Assembly: GCA_035325905.1 (NCBI GenBank)
Contig: DAOKYY010000001.1
Coordinates: 1-64,000 of the forward strand
DNA length: 64,000 bases
Direction of reading: 5' to 3'
Source: DYGX01 sp035325905
GTDB lineage: Bacteria; Chloroflexota; Anaerolineae; Aggregatilineales; Aggregatilineaceae
A program made the position numbers and the translations under genes. Positions 34,733-44,274 of the stretch are shown here, one piece after another; position 1 is the stretch's first letter, and each line of letters opens with the position of its first letter. The notes under the pieces are model-generated. The model ran no database searches. It saw only the letters and a program-made list of their open reading frames with translations, and was not told where the DNA came from.

Positions 34733-35348
34733 CACCGTCGAGGCCACCGTTACACCCACGGTTGAGCCGACCGTTGAGCCGACTGTTGAACCGACGGTTG
34801 AGCCGACCGTTGAACCGACGGTCGAACCCACTGTGGAACCAACGGTTGAGCCGACTGTTGAGCCAACGGTGGAACCCACCGCCGAGCCGACCGAGCCGCC
34901 CACCCAGCCCGCGCCGGTGCCCGCCGCTCACTACGCGATGGAACCGGCCCAGCTCTGCGCTGACCCCACCGGCCTAACCAACCCGATCGTGCGCGCGAGC
35001 GTCGCACCGGGAACCGTCCCTAACGGCAACGTCTACTGCCGCGTCCTGGCCGAGGACGGCGCCTTCCCCAACCCGCTTGACTCGGCGCGCCTGGGCGACC
35101 CTGGCCTAGTCCAGTACGGCGTCATCCACGCCGTTGATATCTTCGGCGTGACCGCTGGCGGCCTGTCTTACCCGGACTTCGAGATCCCGGTAACGGTCTG
35201 CCTGGAAGGCACCGGGCGCTTCATCTACCTGAACGCGCTCAACGCGCCGCGCACTACCTTCGAGATGCCTTCCGTCGTCCAGGGGGGTTTCACCTGCGCC
35301 ACCATCCCGGCCGCCGGAACCGTCGTGCTCATCCCGGCCCTGCCTTAA
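34678..35348 (+). CDS. P-domain protein, C-terminal part with TVEP repeats
   Basis: This continues the gene broken at the gap. It repeats the end of the cadherin-like domain, then has TVTP, ten TVEP units, TAEP and a Pro-rich linker, and ends in a roughly 140-residue domain with four cysteines (LCADPTG, VYCRVLAEDG, VTVCLEG, FTCATIP). The domain is not one I can name. The Thr/Pro/Glu repeat is probably a stiff spacer that holds the terminal domain away from the cell. No sortase or PEP-CTERM signal is seen. Confidence 0.78.
34761..34880 (+). repeat. Ten 12-bp units encoding TVEP
   Basis: Ten consecutive V-E-P-T codon sets, 120 bp, with silent variation at third positions (GTT/GTC/GTG, GAG/GAA, CCG/CCC/CCA). 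The variation shows that the array is not a recent pure expansion. Confidence 0.9.
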
Positions 35349-35376
35349 CACCCCCCGGCATCACCCGCTAGAACAG

Positions 35377-35416
35377 CCGAGGCGAGGGGAAACCCCTCGC
35401 CTCGGTTCCTTTTCTT
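35377..35416 (+). terminator. Intrinsic terminator after the P-domain protein gene
   Basis: CCGAGGCGAGGGG (35377-35389), loop AAA, CCCCTCGCCTCGG (35393-35405), then TTCCTTTTCTT. A perfect 13-bp stem. Confidence 0.93.
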
Positions 35417-35463
35417 CAAGCGGGAGCGCACAGGCGGCAGCCCCGCGAAAGTCACCCGCGCTC

Positions 35464-36960
35464 TCAGGGCAGGTGCGCGGACGGCGGCGGGACTACCGGC
35501 GGCAGCCCAAGCTGCTCCCCACCGGCAAAGCCATGCGTCAGAGTCCCGAAGCAAATGTCTTGCGCGCACTCGCTCGGCCGGTTAAGCTGCGCCGGCCATA
35601 GCTCGATTCCCTCGAACTGGTGGCGCTGGCTATAGTAGCGGAACGCCACCTCCAGCGCCGAATCATGGCGCCATTCCGTCTTGGAGTCCACAATGATAGC
35701 CTTGATCGCCCGCTCCAGCGAGCCGCGCCCTGGCTTAAGGTGTGTCGTCTTCTTGTGCCCGTCTGGGCCGATGAACGTATAGTCGGGAATGTCCGTGTTG
35801 TCGATGTTATCATAGCAGCGCGTGTCGCCCCGGCGCAGCATCAGCTCGCACTGCTGAATCAGGCTGCCGAGATGAACCTGCGGATAGTTCTGGTACTCGC
35901 CATCGTAAACCGGCGTGTTACAGGTTTGGCTGCGCCGCGCGTCTTCCGCCACGATTCCGTTCTCGGTGATCTGCGTCTTGACCGGCGGCCAGCGCGAGTC
36001 TTGCTGCGGCCCTTCCATGAAGTCACACGAGCGGCTGCTGTGAAAGTCCACGCGGTAGCCGTTCATGCGCGCAATCGCCAGCTCGTTCGACCGCTCGTAG
36101 GCTTCGGCGGGCGAATAGCTCAGCGAGATGCCGCCATTGAGTTCCGGCGGCTGGCGCTGGACAAGCTGGATGTCAGGGCGGTCCCATAGGTAATCGGCGA
36201 TGTAGGCGGTCGCCGCGGTCGCCGCCGCGCCCCAGTTGCTCTGGTTTTCCTCAGCGGCGTACGACACGATGTAGTAGGGGTTTTTCGCCAGCCAGTTCTG
36301 GAACAACCACTTACATTCGCCCGTGCCCACCGTGACATCGCCGTAAACGGGCAGCAGCGGCCCGGTGCAGGTCATCCCCGCCCAATAGCTCTCCAACAGG
36401 TCGGCAGCCTGGACCAGCTCCGGCGTTCCCCAGGCGAAGTTCAGCCGGCACTGCTGCTCCACGTCCGAGATGACCAGCACTTGCGCCATGATGCGCTCCA
36501 GGATGTTGCGGGTCTCTTCCGCGTAGCGCTCATCTCCGGTGAGGTGATAGGCCAGCGCGCGCGCGTACAGGCGCCGCGTGCCGCGCTCGTTGTGCAGCCA
36601 GGCAGGGTTACGCGAGTTCGGACAGCGCTCAGAGGCGTCAAGCTCATAGTCCCAGTCGTCGTTGGCGGCGTTCAGAACATCCTCGACCGCGCTCTTGTAC
36701 GGTTCCAGCCCGGCGGCGGCCTTCTGCGCGATGACGCGCAGCTCCTCCGGGGTCGTCTGATACCCGCGCGATCGCGGCCCGTCCTCTTGAAACGCAACGT
36801 CGCCCGGCTCGGAGATCGGGGCGGCGATCACAGATGAGACAAGCAGCGCCGCGCTGAGTGTCGCCATCAGCCCCAGGCCGATCAATCGCCCACGTTGACC
36901 AATACGCATAGCCAGCTGAAGGAAAATCCCACGTCGAGAAAGTGTGCGATAGAACATCAT
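35464..36960 (-). CDS. Alginate-lyase-like secreted protein
   Basis: The 498-residue protein has an N-terminal signal/anchor (about residues 24-47) and an alpha/alpha-toroid region of about 100-330. Segments RGTRRLYARALAYHLTGDER, NFAWGTPELVQAADLLESYW and NQSNWGAAATAATAYIAD match the alginate lyase/heparinase-II-type toroid fold (Pfam Alginate_lyase); the Asn-Trp-Gly takes the place of the common Asn-Asn-His-Gly-like active-site segment. Whether it cuts uronate polymers is unclear. It is the last gene of the minus-strand polysaccharide arm, 7 bp after the methyltransferase/APH fusion. A downstream in-frame ATG (36909) is an alternative start. Confidence 0.72.
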   Translation of the reverse strand: MMFYRTLSRRGIFLQLAMRIGQRGRLIGLGLMATLSAALLVSSVIAAPISEPGDVAFQEDGPRSRGYQTTPEELRVIAQKAAAGLEPYKSAVEDVLNAANDDWDYELDASERCPNSRNPAWLHNERGTRRLYARALAYHLTGDERYAEETRNILERIMAQVLVISDVEQQCRLNFAWGTPELVQAADLLESYWAGMTCTGPLLPVYGDVTVGTGECKWLFQNWLAKNPYYIVSYAAEENQSNWGAAATAATAYIADYLWDRPDIQLVQRQPPELNGGISLSYSPAEAYERSNELAIARMNGYRVDFHSSRSCDFMEGPQQDSRWPPVKTQITENGIVAEDARRSQTCNTPVYDGEYQNYPQVHLGSLIQQCELMLRRGDTRCYDNIDNTDIPDYTFIGPDGHKKTTHLKPGRGSLERAIKAIIVDSKTEWRHDSALEVAFRYYSQRHQFEGIELWPAQLNRPSECAQDICFGTLTHGFAGGEQLGLPPVVPPPSAHLP

Positions 36961-36967
36961 AGGCAGA

Positions 36968-38779
36968 TCACGTCCCCCAAATACGCCGTAGCGTCGGGCT
37001 GTCGCGGCGTTGAATGCACAAGCGCAGGAGATTCGCGTAGTGGCTGTCGCGATCGACCCGCGCTGGTGGCAGCAGCGTCGCCTGCTTCAGGGCGCGGTGC
37101 AGCCAGCAGGTATAGAACAGCGTCTCAGCCGTCACGTTATCCAGGCCAACCTGCTCCCGATAGCCCCGCACGGCTTCGACCAGTGTGTCACTCAAGCCGC
37201 CTGCGTTAAGGAAGTGCGCGGCGAAGCCCGCCAGCCGGTCGTGCTGGCCGGACGCGCGCTCCGCGCTGACCACATACGAGCGCAGAAAATAAAACAGGTC
37301 CCACAGCGGCATCCCGTCTGGCTCGGCAGACTCCCAATCGAGGAATGCAGCCTCGCCGCGCGGCGTCACCAGCACATTCCACGTGCCGGGGTCGCCATGC
37401 TGAAAGACGAGCGGGACCTCCGTCGTCAGGACGCGAACAGCAGCGATCCGCTCGGTCAAGAACTGCTCTTGCGCCGGATCAAGCCGGTAAATCGCACGGA
37501 ACTGAGCGAGCAACTGCTCCAGCGCCTCCGCGACCGCCGCCGCCGGCGCCCGCATCGTGGCGGTGCGACGGCCCAGCTCGGTCAGCCACTCGACTCCCGC
37601 GCGCAGCGCCGGATCGCCGGCGGACCAGCCCGCCACCTCGCGGAACGGTTTCCCCTCAATCACGGTCTCCGCTACCACCGCCAGCCCGGCGTGATGCCCC
37701 GCAAATGGCACGCGCGGCAGCGCGCCGTCGTCAAACCCAAGCGCCGCCAGTCGATCCAGCGCGTGCCACTCGTTTTCGAGACGGCCATTGAACGCTGGAT
37801 CGCGCACCATTTTCACCAGGTACGCTGGCGCGCTTTCGCCCGGCGGGAACAGGAAGAACAGGAGTTTGCGCGAGCTGTATGCCCCTGCTGCCCACAACCC
37901 CCAGCGGTAGTCTGTCAGATCGAGACCGCGCTCGGCAGCGATCGCCCTCAGATATGCCGGCGGGCCGTCGTCAAGGGCGAGAGCGCCCGCCAGCACGCCA
38001 TGCCGAGATGCCGCACGGACCGATCGATGAATGAGCTGTTCGGCGCGAGCCGCGCGATCCAGCAGCCCAAAGGCGGTGCGCTTGGCCCGCACGCGCAGAC
38101 CGCCGGACTTCCCCTCCGTGTCGTCGGCAGGCTCGCCGCCGTCCGCGCTTTCGGACCGTGAGGATGCGCCCGGAAGGGCGCGCCGCGCGCGCTTGAGCCG
38201 TTGCAGCGTGAGCGTGGGGCTGTACAAGCCCCGATCCAGAAAATAGCGCAGCGCAACCGTGTGTGACAACGGGACCACGGTGTGAACCTCGCCCGCGAGC
38301 GGCGTTAACCAATACAGCGCCGTACCCCCCAGACTGTCACGCAGTTCATCCAGCGTGGCCGAGCGCCGCAGCCACGCCCTCGGCCCGCCGATCTCAGACC
38401 AGAGCAGCCCACCCGGGCGCAGGGTCCGCGCGATCTCGCCTTGTAGCGCGGGGTCCAGCGCGCGCACGCCGCCGGTCAACAGCGCCAGATCCGCGCTTTC
38501 CGAGGGCAGAGCCAGCGCCCCGTCCGCGCCGCGATCCAGCCTCGCGACGTTTCCCCACTGGTCGAGCGGCTCCAGGTGCTCCAGCGCGCGCGTCTCGGCC
38601 ACGATAGAGACGCGGCCCAGCCGGGCCAGCGCGGCTAGCGTCGCGCTGGGCGGCGCGCCAATGCAAACAATGTGTTCGAGTTCGAGCGAAGGCAGCACGT
38701 AAGTCCAGTTCGCCCCGGCGACGTCACCGCGCAGATTGGTGCCAGGGACAAACTGCGTCTTAAGCGTCCGTTCCAGCAT
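36968..38779 (-). CDS. Fusion of SAM-methyltransferase-like and APH-like phosphotransferase domains
   Basis: The 603-residue protein has an N-terminal Rossmann-type methyltransferase-like part (about residues 30-190: HIVCIGAPPSATLAAL, then LALPSESADLALL and IARTLRPGGLLWSE) and a C-terminal APH/choline-kinase-like domain (about 280-595). The kinase part keeps the Brenner motif HGDPGTWNV near residue 457 and the metal site LDWE near 475. The glycine-rich SAM loop is poor, so methyl transfer is doubtful. The same two domains occur as separate adjacent genes at 53125 and 53751. The ATG chosen directly follows a GTG. Between the flippase and alginate-lyase-like genes, so polysaccharide modification is likely. 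Confidence 0.78.
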   Translation of the reverse strand: MLERTLKTQFVPGTNLRGDVAGANWTYVLPSLELEHIVCIGAPPSATLAALARLGRVSIVAETRALEHLEPLDQWGNVARLDRGADGALALPSESADLALLTGGVRALDPALQGEIARTLRPGGLLWSEIGGPRAWLRRSATLDELRDSLGGTALYWLTPLAGEVHTVVPLSHTVALRYFLDRGLYSPTLTLQRLKRARRALPGASSRSESADGGEPADDTEGKSGGLRVRAKRTAFGLLDRAARAEQLIHRSVRAASRHGVLAGALALDDGPPAYLRAIAAERGLDLTDYRWGLWAAGAYSSRKLLFFLFPPGESAPAYLVKMVRDPAFNGRLENEWHALDRLAALGFDDGALPRVPFAGHHAGLAVVAETVIEGKPFREVAGWSAGDPALRAGVEWLTELGRRTATMRAPAAAVAEALEQLLAQFRAIYRLDPAQEQFLTERIAAVRVLTTEVPLVFQHGDPGTWNVLVTPRGEAAFLDWESAEPDGMPLWDLFYFLRSYVVSAERASGQHDRLAGFAAHFLNAGGLSDTLVEAVRGYREQVGLDNVTAETLFYTCWLHRALKQATLLPPARVDRDSHYANLLRLCIQRRDSPTLRRIWGT

Positions 38780-38791
38780 CACCCCGCTCCA

Positions 38792-41377
38792 TCAGCCGCT
38801 GAGCAGCCAGCGCAACACCGGAATTCGGAATAGCTCAGGAAATGTGTGCTCGACATTCAGGGCGTGCCGGCTGAAACGCAGCACCAAGAGCGAGATCAGC
38901 GCAACGGCGACAACGCCGATCCACACCGGCGGCTCCAGCAAGACCTGGAACGCCAGCAATCCCACTGTTGCCGCGATCAGCACAGCATACACCTGCACGT
39001 AATGTCGATCAAAGAGACTGATGCCGGTGCCGAGCATCAAACCAGCCTGCTTCATCAGGTTGAAGATAATTAGCGTGACCATTGTCCCGACCGCCGCGCC
39101 CAGCGCCCCATAGCGCGGGATCAGCAGCAAGTTGAGCGCCAGGTTCAGCCCGGCGGCGATGATATCTACGGCGACGATATAGCGCAGCTTGCCCAGCACC
39201 TTGAGAGTCAGCCCGTTCTGCCCGGTCGCCGCGTTGAAGAAATAGCCGAACGACAGCATCGCCATGATCACCGCCGATTCTTCGTAGCGCGTCTCGAACA
39301 GCGCCACAGTCACGGGGCCTGCCAGCGAGAAGGTCAGCGCAAAGATCGGGAATGAGACAACCGCGACCCACGCCGCGTTTTCCCAGTACAGCTGGTTGAT
39401 GCCGTGCCGGTCGCCACGCGCAAACAGGCGCGCCGCCGCCGGCGTAAACAGCAGGGCGAAACTCGCCAGCACCATCTGGTTCATCTTGGCCGTCGGCTGG
39501 ACCGCGCGGAATGCCGCCACGTCCGCCGTGCCGTGAAACTGCTCAAGCAGCACCGCGTCAATTGTGTTCATCACGACGTAGACCAGGTCGGAGGCCAGCA
39601 GCGGCACGGTAAAGGACAGCACTTCGCGCGCCGGGATACGGACCTCACGCAGATTCAGATGGGCGAACAGGTCTTGCTCGCGCATTACACGGACGAGAAT
39701 GTAGCTGAAAATCCCGACGCCGAGCGCGCCCGCCATCAGATAGCCCACCGCCAGAAACTTAACGTCGGCTTTGGCGGCGATCAGCAGGACGACGACGGTC
39801 AACCGCAGCGCCGGGGCCAGCACATACTTGCGGAAGAAAATGGCTTTCGGGCTAGAGAAGACGGCGAACAGGCCATTGATCACATTGTCGAGCGCCTGCA
39901 CAGGCGAGAGCGCGATCAGAATCGCTAGCAGCGCCACCGCCTCGCGATCGTCGATCAGCGTGCCGGTGATCGCGCCGCGCAGCCCGATCACCAGCAGAAT
40001 CAGCGCCAGCCCCAGCGAGAGAATCGTCCCCAAAACCAGGGCCAGCGTGCCAAAGAGCTTGTTGTACTCCTTCTTCTCCTGGTAGATCGGGATGAAACGC
40101 GTGACGGCGCGGTCCAGCCCAAGCGTGATGAACGTTTCACCGAGCGACACCATCGAGAGCGCGTAGGCGAACGCCCCGTAATCGGTTTTGGAGAGGTACC
40201 GGACGGTGAGCACCTGCACCAGGAAATTGACAACCATCGAGATTAAGCGGCCCGACAGCAGCAGGCTCGACCCGCGAATCTGCTTGCGCGCCGCCGTTTT
40301 CTTCTCGACCGCCGGCTCCGGGAAAACGGGCGCGACCGAAGGCCGGGCCATCTCCGGCGCGGCGACGGTCGCCGCGAGGCCCGCCGGTGGACCTGGCACG
40401 GTAAGCTGGGGGTCCCAATAGTCAGGATGGCCGGGATCGGTGAAGCGCCGCAGGTCGGCGTCGGGCGTCCAGCCAGTGCCATCGGGCAGCGTCGTTGCGC
40501 TGTCGAAGGTGCATTCAGCCAGCAGCGCGCCGCGCAAGTCCGCCCCGGACAAATCCGCCTGCGCGAGATCCGCGCCGGTCAGATTGGCGTCTTGCAGGCG
40601 CGTAGCGCGCAGCGATGCGGCCTGGAGCTTGACCCGCAGCAGGTGCGCGCGAGTCAGGTCCGCGCGCGAGAGGTCCGCCCATTGCAGGTCCGCCAGGCCC
40701 AGCCGCGCGCCCTGAAGCTGCGCCCCACCCAGCTCGACCAGGCGCAGCTTCGCCCCTGCCAGCGTCGCATGGCGCAGATCGCTGTTTTGCGCCAGCGCGC
40801 GCCGCAGATTGGCCTCGCCTAAATAGGCGCCCTGGAGGTTGGCGCGCACCAGGTTGGCTTCTTGCAGCCGCGCGCCGAGCAGGTCCGCCCCTTCGAGATT
40901 CGCTCCTTCGAGATCGGCGCCTTGCAGGTCGGCCAGGCTGAGACGCGCCTGTTGGAGCTGCGCGCGCTTCAGGTCTGCGCCCTGAAAGTTCGCCTCACCC
41001 AACGCTGCGCGCCGCAGATCAGCCCCTGCGAGCTGCGCGCCCTGCAACTGCGCCTTGAGCAGCACTGCTCCAGCCAGCGCCGCCTCGCCAAGCTGCGCCC
41101 GCTGCAAGCTGGCGACTTCCAGCCGTGCATCGGTGAGATCGGCGCCGCGCAGGTCCGCGTTGCGGAGGTCGGCCCATTCCAGCCGCGCCTCGCGCAGATC
41201 GGCGCCGGACAGGTCCGCGCCCTGCAAGTTGGCGCCGATCAGGCGCACGCCGCGCAGCGCGCCGTCGTGCAACGCGCCCTGATCGCGCAGCTCGGCGGCA
41301 GCGGAGACCGCCTCGCTGTTCAACTGGCTGCCCAGCCGCACCAGCACATCGCTTTCGATTTGCTGCTCGATCGTCAC
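38792..41377 (-). CDS. Pentapeptide-repeat protein fused to a polysaccharide flippase (Wzx-like)
   Basis: The 861-residue protein begins (GTG start) with a short helical head and about 50 pentapeptide units of the A(D/N)LxG type (about residues 40-300), capped by the TLPDGTGWTPD...RFTDPGHPDYW segment that often closes such solenoids. After a linker, residues about 365-861 form a 12-14-helix MATE/Wzx-type flippase (SGRLISMVVNFLVQVLTVRYL; ALGAAVGTMVTLIIFNLMKQ). The flippase part would move lipid-linked repeat units across the membrane; the solenoid would sit in the cytoplasm. The fusion is unusual to me. Confidence 0.88.
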   Translation of the reverse strand: MTIEQQIESDVLVRLGSQLNSEAVSAAAELRDQGALHDGALRGVRLIGANLQGADLSGADLREARLEWADLRNADLRGADLTDARLEVASLQRAQLGEAALAGAVLLKAQLQGAQLAGADLRRAALGEANFQGADLKRAQLQQARLSLADLQGADLEGANLEGADLLGARLQEANLVRANLQGAYLGEANLRRALAQNSDLRHATLAGAKLRLVELGGAQLQGARLGLADLQWADLSRADLTRAHLLRVKLQAASLRATRLQDANLTGADLAQADLSGADLRGALLAECTFDSATTLPDGTGWTPDADLRRFTDPGHPDYWDPQLTVPGPPAGLAATVAAPEMARPSVAPVFPEPAVEKKTAARKQIRGSSLLLSGRLISMVVNFLVQVLTVRYLSKTDYGAFAYALSMVSLGETFITLGLDRAVTRFIPIYQEKKEYNKLFGTLALVLGTILSLGLALILLVIGLRGAITGTLIDDREAVALLAILIALSPVQALDNVINGLFAVFSSPKAIFFRKYVLAPALRLTVVVLLIAAKADVKFLAVGYLMAGALGVGIFSYILVRVMREQDLFAHLNLREVRIPAREVLSFTVPLLASDLVYVVMNTIDAVLLEQFHGTADVAAFRAVQPTAKMNQMVLASFALLFTPAAARLFARGDRHGINQLYWENAAWVAVVSFPIFALTFSLAGPVTVALFETRYEESAVIMAMLSFGYFFNAATGQNGLTLKVLGKLRYIVAVDIIAAGLNLALNLLLIPRYGALGAAVGTMVTLIIFNLMKQAGLMLGTGISLFDRHYVQVYAVLIAATVGLLAFQVLLEPPVWIGVVAVALISLLVLRFSRHALNVEHTFPELFRIPVLRWLLSG

Positions 41378-41424
41378 CGTACAGACCTGGCTTTCTGCTT
41401 CGAAGCGAATCAGTCAAATGTCCG

Positions 41425-42573
41425 TCAGCGAGCCGTCGCGGCGGATGCGGTCGCGCCCACCGACCGCGCATTCCATGTCACATCGATGTCCAGCCCAAGC
41501 GCCGCAGCGATGTCACCCCACGAAACGAGCTTGAAGTTCTGGTTGGCATCGGGGGCGGTGTTGCGCCCGTCCTGCGCCACGAACACGCCGTCAGGAAACG
41601 CCGGACCAAGCGGCGCGTTCGTCACGTCGATGCCGTCGGTGTTCGAGGTCCCGTCCAGCGCGTCGGAAGCCCCGATCCCGAAGCGGCCCAGGTACACGGG
41701 CGTCTCTCCACGCGCATAAACCACGTAGTCATCGCTCCCCTGGCTCGACGCGATCAGGTACCCGCCACCACCAGCCGCGTAGTAAATCGTCAGCCCCTCG
41801 ATATCGTCGTCCAGGTGTCCGCCGTCGCCCACGCGATCGATGGCAACCGGCTCAGCGGCGCGATCCGGCTCGGCGTCAAAGCGCCAGATAGCGGCATCTT
41901 CCTCGCCGGCATAGAGATACCCCTGCTCATCATCCGCGACGCAGCCTTCCGCTTGCGAGTCGACGGCGAAGGCGCGCACCTGTACGGCGTCGACCTTGCC
42001 CGCGCCATTGTCGACCAGCTCCCACTGCTGGATCTCGCCATCTTCTCCAGTGACGAACGCGTAGGTGTGGCCGGTCACTGCGCTGCGATACATGCACAGC
42101 CCGTACACGTCGATACCCGTCTCGATCGCGCGCGCGGTGATGTCGACGAGCTGCCGGGTCGCCGGGTCGATGCGGAAAACCGCGAGCGTATCGCCGCGCC
42201 GGTTGCTGGCGACCGCGATATCAATGTGCTCATCCCCAAGTGGGAAATTGTAGCGCAGATCGACGTTATTGAGACGGCCCATTTCAAGATACTGAAGCAG
42301 GCGCCCCGCCAGATCATACACCGCCAGCCCGCCCTTCTTATCCGTGCCGAGCACCGTACTCAGCGAGGGGTCCGAGGGATGAAGCCAGATCGCGGCGTCG
42401 TCGGCAGCGTCGCCTTCATTCGGCATCGGCTCAGTCTCGACGGACGCGATCACCTCCACCGGGTCGCCGTCCTGGGCCATCGCGGAAGACGGGCCAGCCG
42501 CCAGAACAACGAGCAAGAGAATCGCAAGCGCGGCAGCTCCGGCGGTTCGACCTGCGACACAGTACGTTACCAT
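41425..42573 (-). CDS. Phytase-like beta-propeller, secreted
   Basis: A 382-residue protein with a signal peptide (about residues 1-34, ending SAMAQ-DG). The propeller resembles 3-phytase (BPP family): DAADDAAIWLHPSDPSLSTVLGTDKKGGLAVYDLAGR near residue 55, RLNNVDLRYNF near 101 and HLDDDIEGLTIYY near 255, with many acidic Ca2+-type sites. BPP enzymes release phosphate from phytate; a phosphate-bearing polymer could also be the substrate. The gene lies inside the polysaccharide arm between the flippase fusion and Wzy. AAGGAT precedes the ATG. Confidence 0.85.
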   Translation of the reverse strand: MVTYCVAGRTAGAAALAILLLVVLAAGPSSAMAQDGDPVEVIASVETEPMPNEGDAADDAAIWLHPSDPSLSTVLGTDKKGGLAVYDLAGRLLQYLEMGRLNNVDLRYNFPLGDEHIDIAVASNRRGDTLAVFRIDPATRQLVDITARAIETGIDVYGLCMYRSAVTGHTYAFVTGEDGEIQQWELVDNGAGKVDAVQVRAFAVDSQAEGCVADDEQGYLYAGEEDAAIWRFDAEPDRAAEPVAIDRVGDGGHLDDDIEGLTIYYAAGGGGYLIASSQGSDDYVVYARGETPVYLGRFGIGASDALDGTSNTDGIDVTNAPLGPAFPDGVFVAQDGRNTAPDANQNFKLVSWGDIAAALGLDIDVTWNARSVGATASAATAR

Positions 42574-42681
42574 CGTCCAATCCTTGCTCCTAGCTCGTTA
42601 TACAGCGCAACAGAACATCATCCGGCGGCCGCACGCCGCGCAGCCCCGCATTCGAAACACCCTATCCCGATCCGTCGGCAC

Positions 42682-44241
42682 CTACGCGCTTGTGAGTGAG
42701 GATTCGCTGTCGGGTTGCGCCAGCGGACTCCGGCGCGGCGGGGGCACTTCGAGCAGCGCGGTCCACACCGCGATCGCCGCGCCAGCCAGCGCCAGCAGTA
42801 CCCAGAAATAGCGAATATACGCCAGGTGTAAAAACATGGCGGTGCTCAGATAGGTGATAATGCTTAATATCAGGCTCGACGCCGTGTAAGCGATGTCGGG
42901 CCGCGCCAAGCGATGACGCATCCGCAGGTGCGCCAGTTGGAGCATCGTCGCGCCGACAATGCTCATCAGCACGCCGAACCCCACTACCCCCGTATCGGAC
43001 AACTCCTCAAGGTACATGTTGTGCATGCGCCGGTTTTCATCCAGCACCTTATACCCGATGCCGCGCGCGTACTCGGTGATGTAGCGGGAGGTCTGTCCGG
43101 GTCCTACGCCAAGCATCAGGTTGTCCCGGATCATGTACGTCGCCGTGAGGTACTGCGTCATCCGGCCCTGGACCGACGTGTCCGCCTCAGACACATCCCC
43201 CGACACAATACCGCCGATGTCCAGATTGGTCAGGCGGTACAGGTAGCCGGGCACCAGCCCGAAGCCGACCAGCGCGACAACCGCCGCCAGCACCAGCACA
43301 TAACGCACCGGGACCATCCGCATCATCATCAACGCCACGAGTGTCACCAGCAAGCCCACTCCCGCGCCGCGAGAGAAGGTCAAGAGCGCCCCGCCGACAA
43401 TCGGGACGATGGCAGACACGGCCAGCAGTCGCAGGCGAATGCTCTTTTCCACCCAGAAACGCCCAATCGCCAGCGGGAGCAGCACGACCAAGACCTGGGC
43501 GTAACGGTTTTTCTCGCCAATCGGCCCCGACAGGCGGGGCGCGGTCGGCTGATTGCCGAGGAAGTCTTCCTCACCCACGCTCGTTTCGGACTGGCTGACC
43601 TGCGCCCATCCGCCAAAGTCGTTGTCATACGCGCCGGTTAGCCCCTGGTAAAGCGTGACGCTGCCCATCACCATCCCGGCCAGCAGCACGACCCAGATCA
43701 CCTTGCGCAGCATGGACTCTGATCGGACCGTGTTGATCACCAGGAAGTAGAGCGCCATGCCCTCAATCACGTAGCTCATGATGCGCGAGTACGACGGGCG
43801 CGGGCGCTCCGCAAACGCCGCCGACAGCACCAGCACGCCGAGGTAGCCGATCATCAGAATAAAGATCGGCGAAATTACCAGCCCGCGATGCTGGACAAAC
43901 AGGAAATTGAGCAGCGGCAGCCCCAGCAACAGGAAGAAGCTTCCCGCGACTTCCGAGGGGATGCCGCGCTGAACCAAGATCACCGTCAGGTTGGAGTACA
44001 GCACGAAGAACACGACTACCGTGGCGAATTCGGAGCGCGCAAAAGCCAGCGCCAGCACCACGCCGAGCAGCGCGACACCGGCGACCAATTCAAAGCCAAA
44101 CAGCACCCCGGCTAGCGCGGTCAGGGCGCTGATCACCACAGCCAGCACGATCGGCAGCGCCGGCGAGCGCGAGTCGTCGACCTGTTCGATCACGTGCTCG
44201 AAAGCAGGCTCGTGCGCCAGGTGGCGGTTAGCGGTTGCCAT
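42682..44241 (-). CDS. O-antigen ligase/Wzy-type polysaccharide polymerase
   Basis: The 519-residue protein has about 11-12 membrane helices. The large outside loop and the region GRMTQYLTATYMIRDNLMLGVGPGQTS, followed by NRRMHNMYLEELSDTGVVG, match the Wzy_C domain with the conserved His in MHNMYLE. It would join repeat units brought across by the Wzx-like flippase. 33 bp separate it from the glycosyltransferase gene upstream. Confidence 0.88.
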   Translation of the reverse strand: MATANRHLAHEPAFEHVIEQVDDSRSPALPIVLAVVISALTALAGVLFGFELVAGVALLGVVLALAFARSEFATVVVFFVLYSNLTVILVQRGIPSEVAGSFFLLLGLPLLNFLFVQHRGLVISPIFILMIGYLGVLVLSAAFAERPRPSYSRIMSYVIEGMALYFLVINTVRSESMLRKVIWVVLLAGMVMGSVTLYQGLTGAYDNDFGGWAQVSQSETSVGEEDFLGNQPTAPRLSGPIGEKNRYAQVLVVLLPLAIGRFWVEKSIRLRLLAVSAIVPIVGGALLTFSRGAGVGLLVTLVALMMMRMVPVRYVLVLAAVVALVGFGLVPGYLYRLTNLDIGGIVSGDVSEADTSVQGRMTQYLTATYMIRDNLMLGVGPGQTSRYITEYARGIGYKVLDENRRMHNMYLEELSDTGVVGFGVLMSIVGATMLQLAHLRMRHRLARPDIAYTASSLILSIITYLSTAMFLHLAYIRYFWVLLALAGAAIAVWTALLEVPPPRRSPLAQPDSESSLTSA

Positions 44242-44274
44242 CGTGCGTCGTTTCCCTCAGAACGCAGTCCTGCC

